Positions 38,454 through 39,743 of a stretch of 39,743 nt of DNA are shown here, in pieces; position 1 is the first letter of the stretch, and each line of letters begins with the position of its first letter. The notes below the pieces were generated by a model, which had not been told where the DNA came from, did no database searches, and saw nothing but the letters and a program-made list of their open reading frames with translations. The stretch comes from a virus. The position numbers and the translations under genes are program-made. The DNA lies in the IMG/VR virus record IMGVR_UViG_3300044824_000144, positions 1 through 39,743 of that record, one strand, 5' to 3'.

Positions 38454-38843
38454 TCAGAATGGAACATCACCATATTCTGAATTGGACGAAGTATTTTGAT
38501 TAGATCCTTGGTTGGACACCTGATATTGATTTTGATTCGTTGTAGGTGCCTTAGAATTCGAATTTGAAGCGTTTGCCATAATACGCTTAACATTGTCGCG
38601 AATCAAATTGATTAATTCAGCCGTTCCATTGTCGGAACCATCTTTTTTTAAAGCTAATCCGAAAGCGTGAATATAGGTATCTCCAACTTTGTAACTTGCG
38701 GGGACGGGGAAGAATCCTTTACCATCTTTAGCAGGTAAGATTTTATATTTATGAAATACCCTGCCGAAAAGCATCACGGTTGCAATACCTAAATGCTTCT
38801 CATTGGGAGTTGGTATATATTCTAAAAATTCGAAGTTACTCAT
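38454..38843 (-). CDS. Single-stranded DNA-binding protein-like
   Basis: This 129-residue protein has a beta-rich first half (LGIATVMLFGRVFHKYKILP, KGFFPVPASYKVGD) like the SSB-like / SpoVG-like proteins of many phages, a Ser/Asn/Gln linker (about 93-122) and the tip YGDVPF, matching the acidic D-x-PF tip of bacterial SSB that binds host replication and repair proteins. It is translated with the zinc-ribbon gene (ATGA overlap), right behind the replication initiator. Confidence 0.75.
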   Translation of the reverse strand: MSNFEFLEYIPTPNEKHLGIATVMLFGRVFHKYKILPAKDGKGFFPVPASYKVGDTYIHAFGLALKKDGSDNGTAELINLIRDNVKRIMANASNSNSKAPTTNQNQYQVSNQGSNQNTSSNSEYGDVPF

Positions 38844-39040
38844 TTTGTACCATATTTTTTTCGTTTATATATTTTTACTGCGAGCTCTTTGGTTGATGTA
38901 TGAGTATCGCATATTGCACACGTCTTTTTTATCTTGCTAAAGCTACAATCATCGAAATCTAATTCATACAAATCAAAGCATTCTCTACATACGAATATGT
39001 AAAATTCCTCGTCAAACGGATGTATTTCGGCTTTTTTCAT
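38840..39040 (-). CDS. Small zinc-finger protein
   Basis: This 66-residue protein has two cysteine pairs (CREC near 18-21, CAIC near 41-44) at zinc-ribbon spacing, with a basic C-terminus (KIYKRKKYGTK). It overlaps the end of the replication gene by 29 bases in another frame. Located between the initiator and the SSB-like gene, it may assist replication, but that is only positional. Confidence 0.68.
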   Translation of the reverse strand: MKKAEIHPFDEEFYIFVCRECFDLYELDFDDCSFSKIKKTCAICDTHTSTKELAVKIYKRKKYGTK

Positions 39041-39743
39041 AAATTGCTTTGCTTAAATTTGATTTAAGTTGATCTTCAAATCCATTTACATTGAATCCTA
39101 AAGTGGTGAACGCCTTACCTATCTTGATTTGAACACCAGTATCGTTAATTTTGCACATAAGATCATCAATGGAAGTATTTTCTTTAATCATCTTTTCAGC
39201 TATTTGCTTGTTTTGCTTTATATTGTCAACTTTTTTATTGTCATCTTTAGCTTTTTGTACTTCTGGAGAAGGTTTCATGAGTTTTGTATAAAGTTTATGG
39301 AAATTTTTTCTCAGACTTGTCACCGAATGAATTGTATTTCTCCAGAATTCGTCAGTTTCTAAATATTCAATGCATTTTTTTATTTCATCAACTGAACGAT
39401 TATCGATACGTCGCATCAAACTCATATCGTGGGCCCACTTCTGAAGTTGAGCTGGCGATTTATTAGGGAACTTAAGGATTGATTTTTTCAAATGATCATA
39501 AAAAAAAGAAACAAGTCCGATGTCCTCATCGGGCGTTATATATTCTTCTTTAGTATTATATTTAGTATTATGGACGGCATTTTTGCCGTGGGGGGGTGAC
39601 ATTTTTGCCGTGGGGGGGTGACATTTTTGTCGTCCCTTAGAAATTCTTTTAAAAGTTTCGATAATGTAGATTTTTCGAGAAGAACCAGAATGAGTTGTCT
39701 GCATTTCTAATTCAATGAACCCTTCTTTTTTTAAGGACTCTAA
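39012..39743 (-). CDS. Replication initiator-like protein, C-terminal part
   Basis: This continues the gene begun at the left end; residues in the terminal 127-bp repeat are counted twice. After the helix-turn-helix comes a short linker made by a tandem DNA repeat (CHPPTAKMSPPHGKN), then a helical domain (VSFFYDHLKKSILKFPNKSP, LQKWAHDMSLMRRIDNRSVD, DEFWRNTIHSVTSLRKNFHK) common to phage replication proteins of the lambda O / DnaD-like type, with a charged C-terminal region. No nuclease or primase motif was seen, so host proteins would do the synthesis. Confidence 0.8.
   Translation of the reverse strand, partial: LESLKKEGFIELEMQTTHSGSSRKIYIIETFKRISKGRQKCHPPTAKMSPPHGKNAVHNTKYNTKEEYITPDEDIGLVSFFYDHLKKSILKFPNKSPAQLQKWAHDMSLMRRIDNRSVDEIKKCIEYLETDEFWRNTIHSVTSLRKNFHKLYTKLMKPSPEVQKAKDDNKKVDNIKQNKQIAEKMIKENTSIDDLMCKINDTGVQIKIGKAFTTLGFNVNGFEDQLKSNLSKAIYEKSRNTSV
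39578..39633. repeat. 22-bp tandem repeat with G7 runs inside the replication gene
   Basis: The unit CATTTTTGCCGTGGGGGGGTGA occurs twice in full and a third time in part. Because 22 is not a multiple of three, gain or loss of a copy changes the reading frame of the replication protein; the G7 runs add another slip site. The left copy of the terminal repeat starts inside this element. Confidence 0.88.
39617..39743. repeat. Terminal direct repeat, right copy (assembly overlap)
   Basis: Identical to bases 1-127. Its presence shows that the window is one full turn of a circular map with the first 127 bases read twice. Confidence 0.95.

Noticed and set aside
1-39743. Stop-codon reassignment
   Set aside because: TAA, TAG and TGA all end well-supported genes at overlaps with the next start, and large genes contain no internal in-frame stops.
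1-39743. CRISPR array, insertion sequence, rRNA or complete tRNA genes
   Set aside because: No regularly spaced repeats, transposase motifs or RNA-gene signatures were found on either strand by eye.

Overview
This window is a complete, circularly assembled genome of a tailed double-stranded DNA phage (class Caudoviricetes). Bases 1-127 are identical to bases 39617-39743, so the unique genome is about 39,616 bp and the linear ends are an assembly cut. The cut falls inside the replication initiator gene, which is annotated here in two parts. The DNA is AT-rich. Genes have GGAGG/AAGGA-type ribosome binding sites, many ATGA/TAATG overlaps, and use all three standard stop codons. Nothing in the sequence names the host. 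A lipobox protein and P22-like virion genes fit a Gram-negative host, but that is an inference.

The virion genes point to a podovirus (short-tailed) virion. There is a P22-like portal with a long C-terminal coiled region, a probable scaffold, an N4-gp56-type major capsid protein, a connector and a gp10-like tail-hub protein, then three ejection-type proteins in the P22 order (gp7, gp20, gp16 positions). No tape measure, tail tube or sheath gene is visible. Three fibre/spike genes and one frameshifted fibre-associated gene follow.

Layout. (1) 3148 leftward to 1, across the junction and on to 37645 (minus strand): an early operon of small zinc-ribbon proteins, an HNH-like protein, an excisionase-type DNA-binding protein, a metallophosphoesterase, the replication initiator, an SSB-like protein, a DUF1064 nuclease and small basic proteins. 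(2) 3394-6145: an XRE-type regulator (minus) divergent from a recombination operon (plus) with a Bet/RecT annealing protein and a YqaJ-type exonuclease, ending in a strong terminator. (3) 6185-11688 (minus): a lipoprotein, small proteins and tail spike/fibres. (4) 12988-37025 (minus): the late operon set, from terS through terL, portal, scaffold and capsid to tail and ejection proteins.

Five small-gene islands on the plus strand interrupt the minus-strand late region (11830-13016, 26669-28640, 29660-30771, 35751-36591, 37225-37624). Nearly all of their genes are unrecognised. Several overlap the ends of the structural genes they face. They are the main accessory content and the most likely place for undescribed functions.

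Replication probably relies on the host replisome, because only an initiator-like protein, an SSB-like protein and Red-type recombination genes are present and no polymerase, primase or helicase was seen. No integrase and no recognisable endolysin were found. The most notable signals are a portal gene with no ATG/GTG/TTG at its apparent start (ACG in that position), a small RNA hairpin with one covarying base pair shared by the scaffold and capsid leaders, a 22-bp out-of-frame tandem repeat inside the replication gene, an FCCH-like domain spread over four structural proteins, and a tandem family of small paralogues placed antisense between the two terminase genes.
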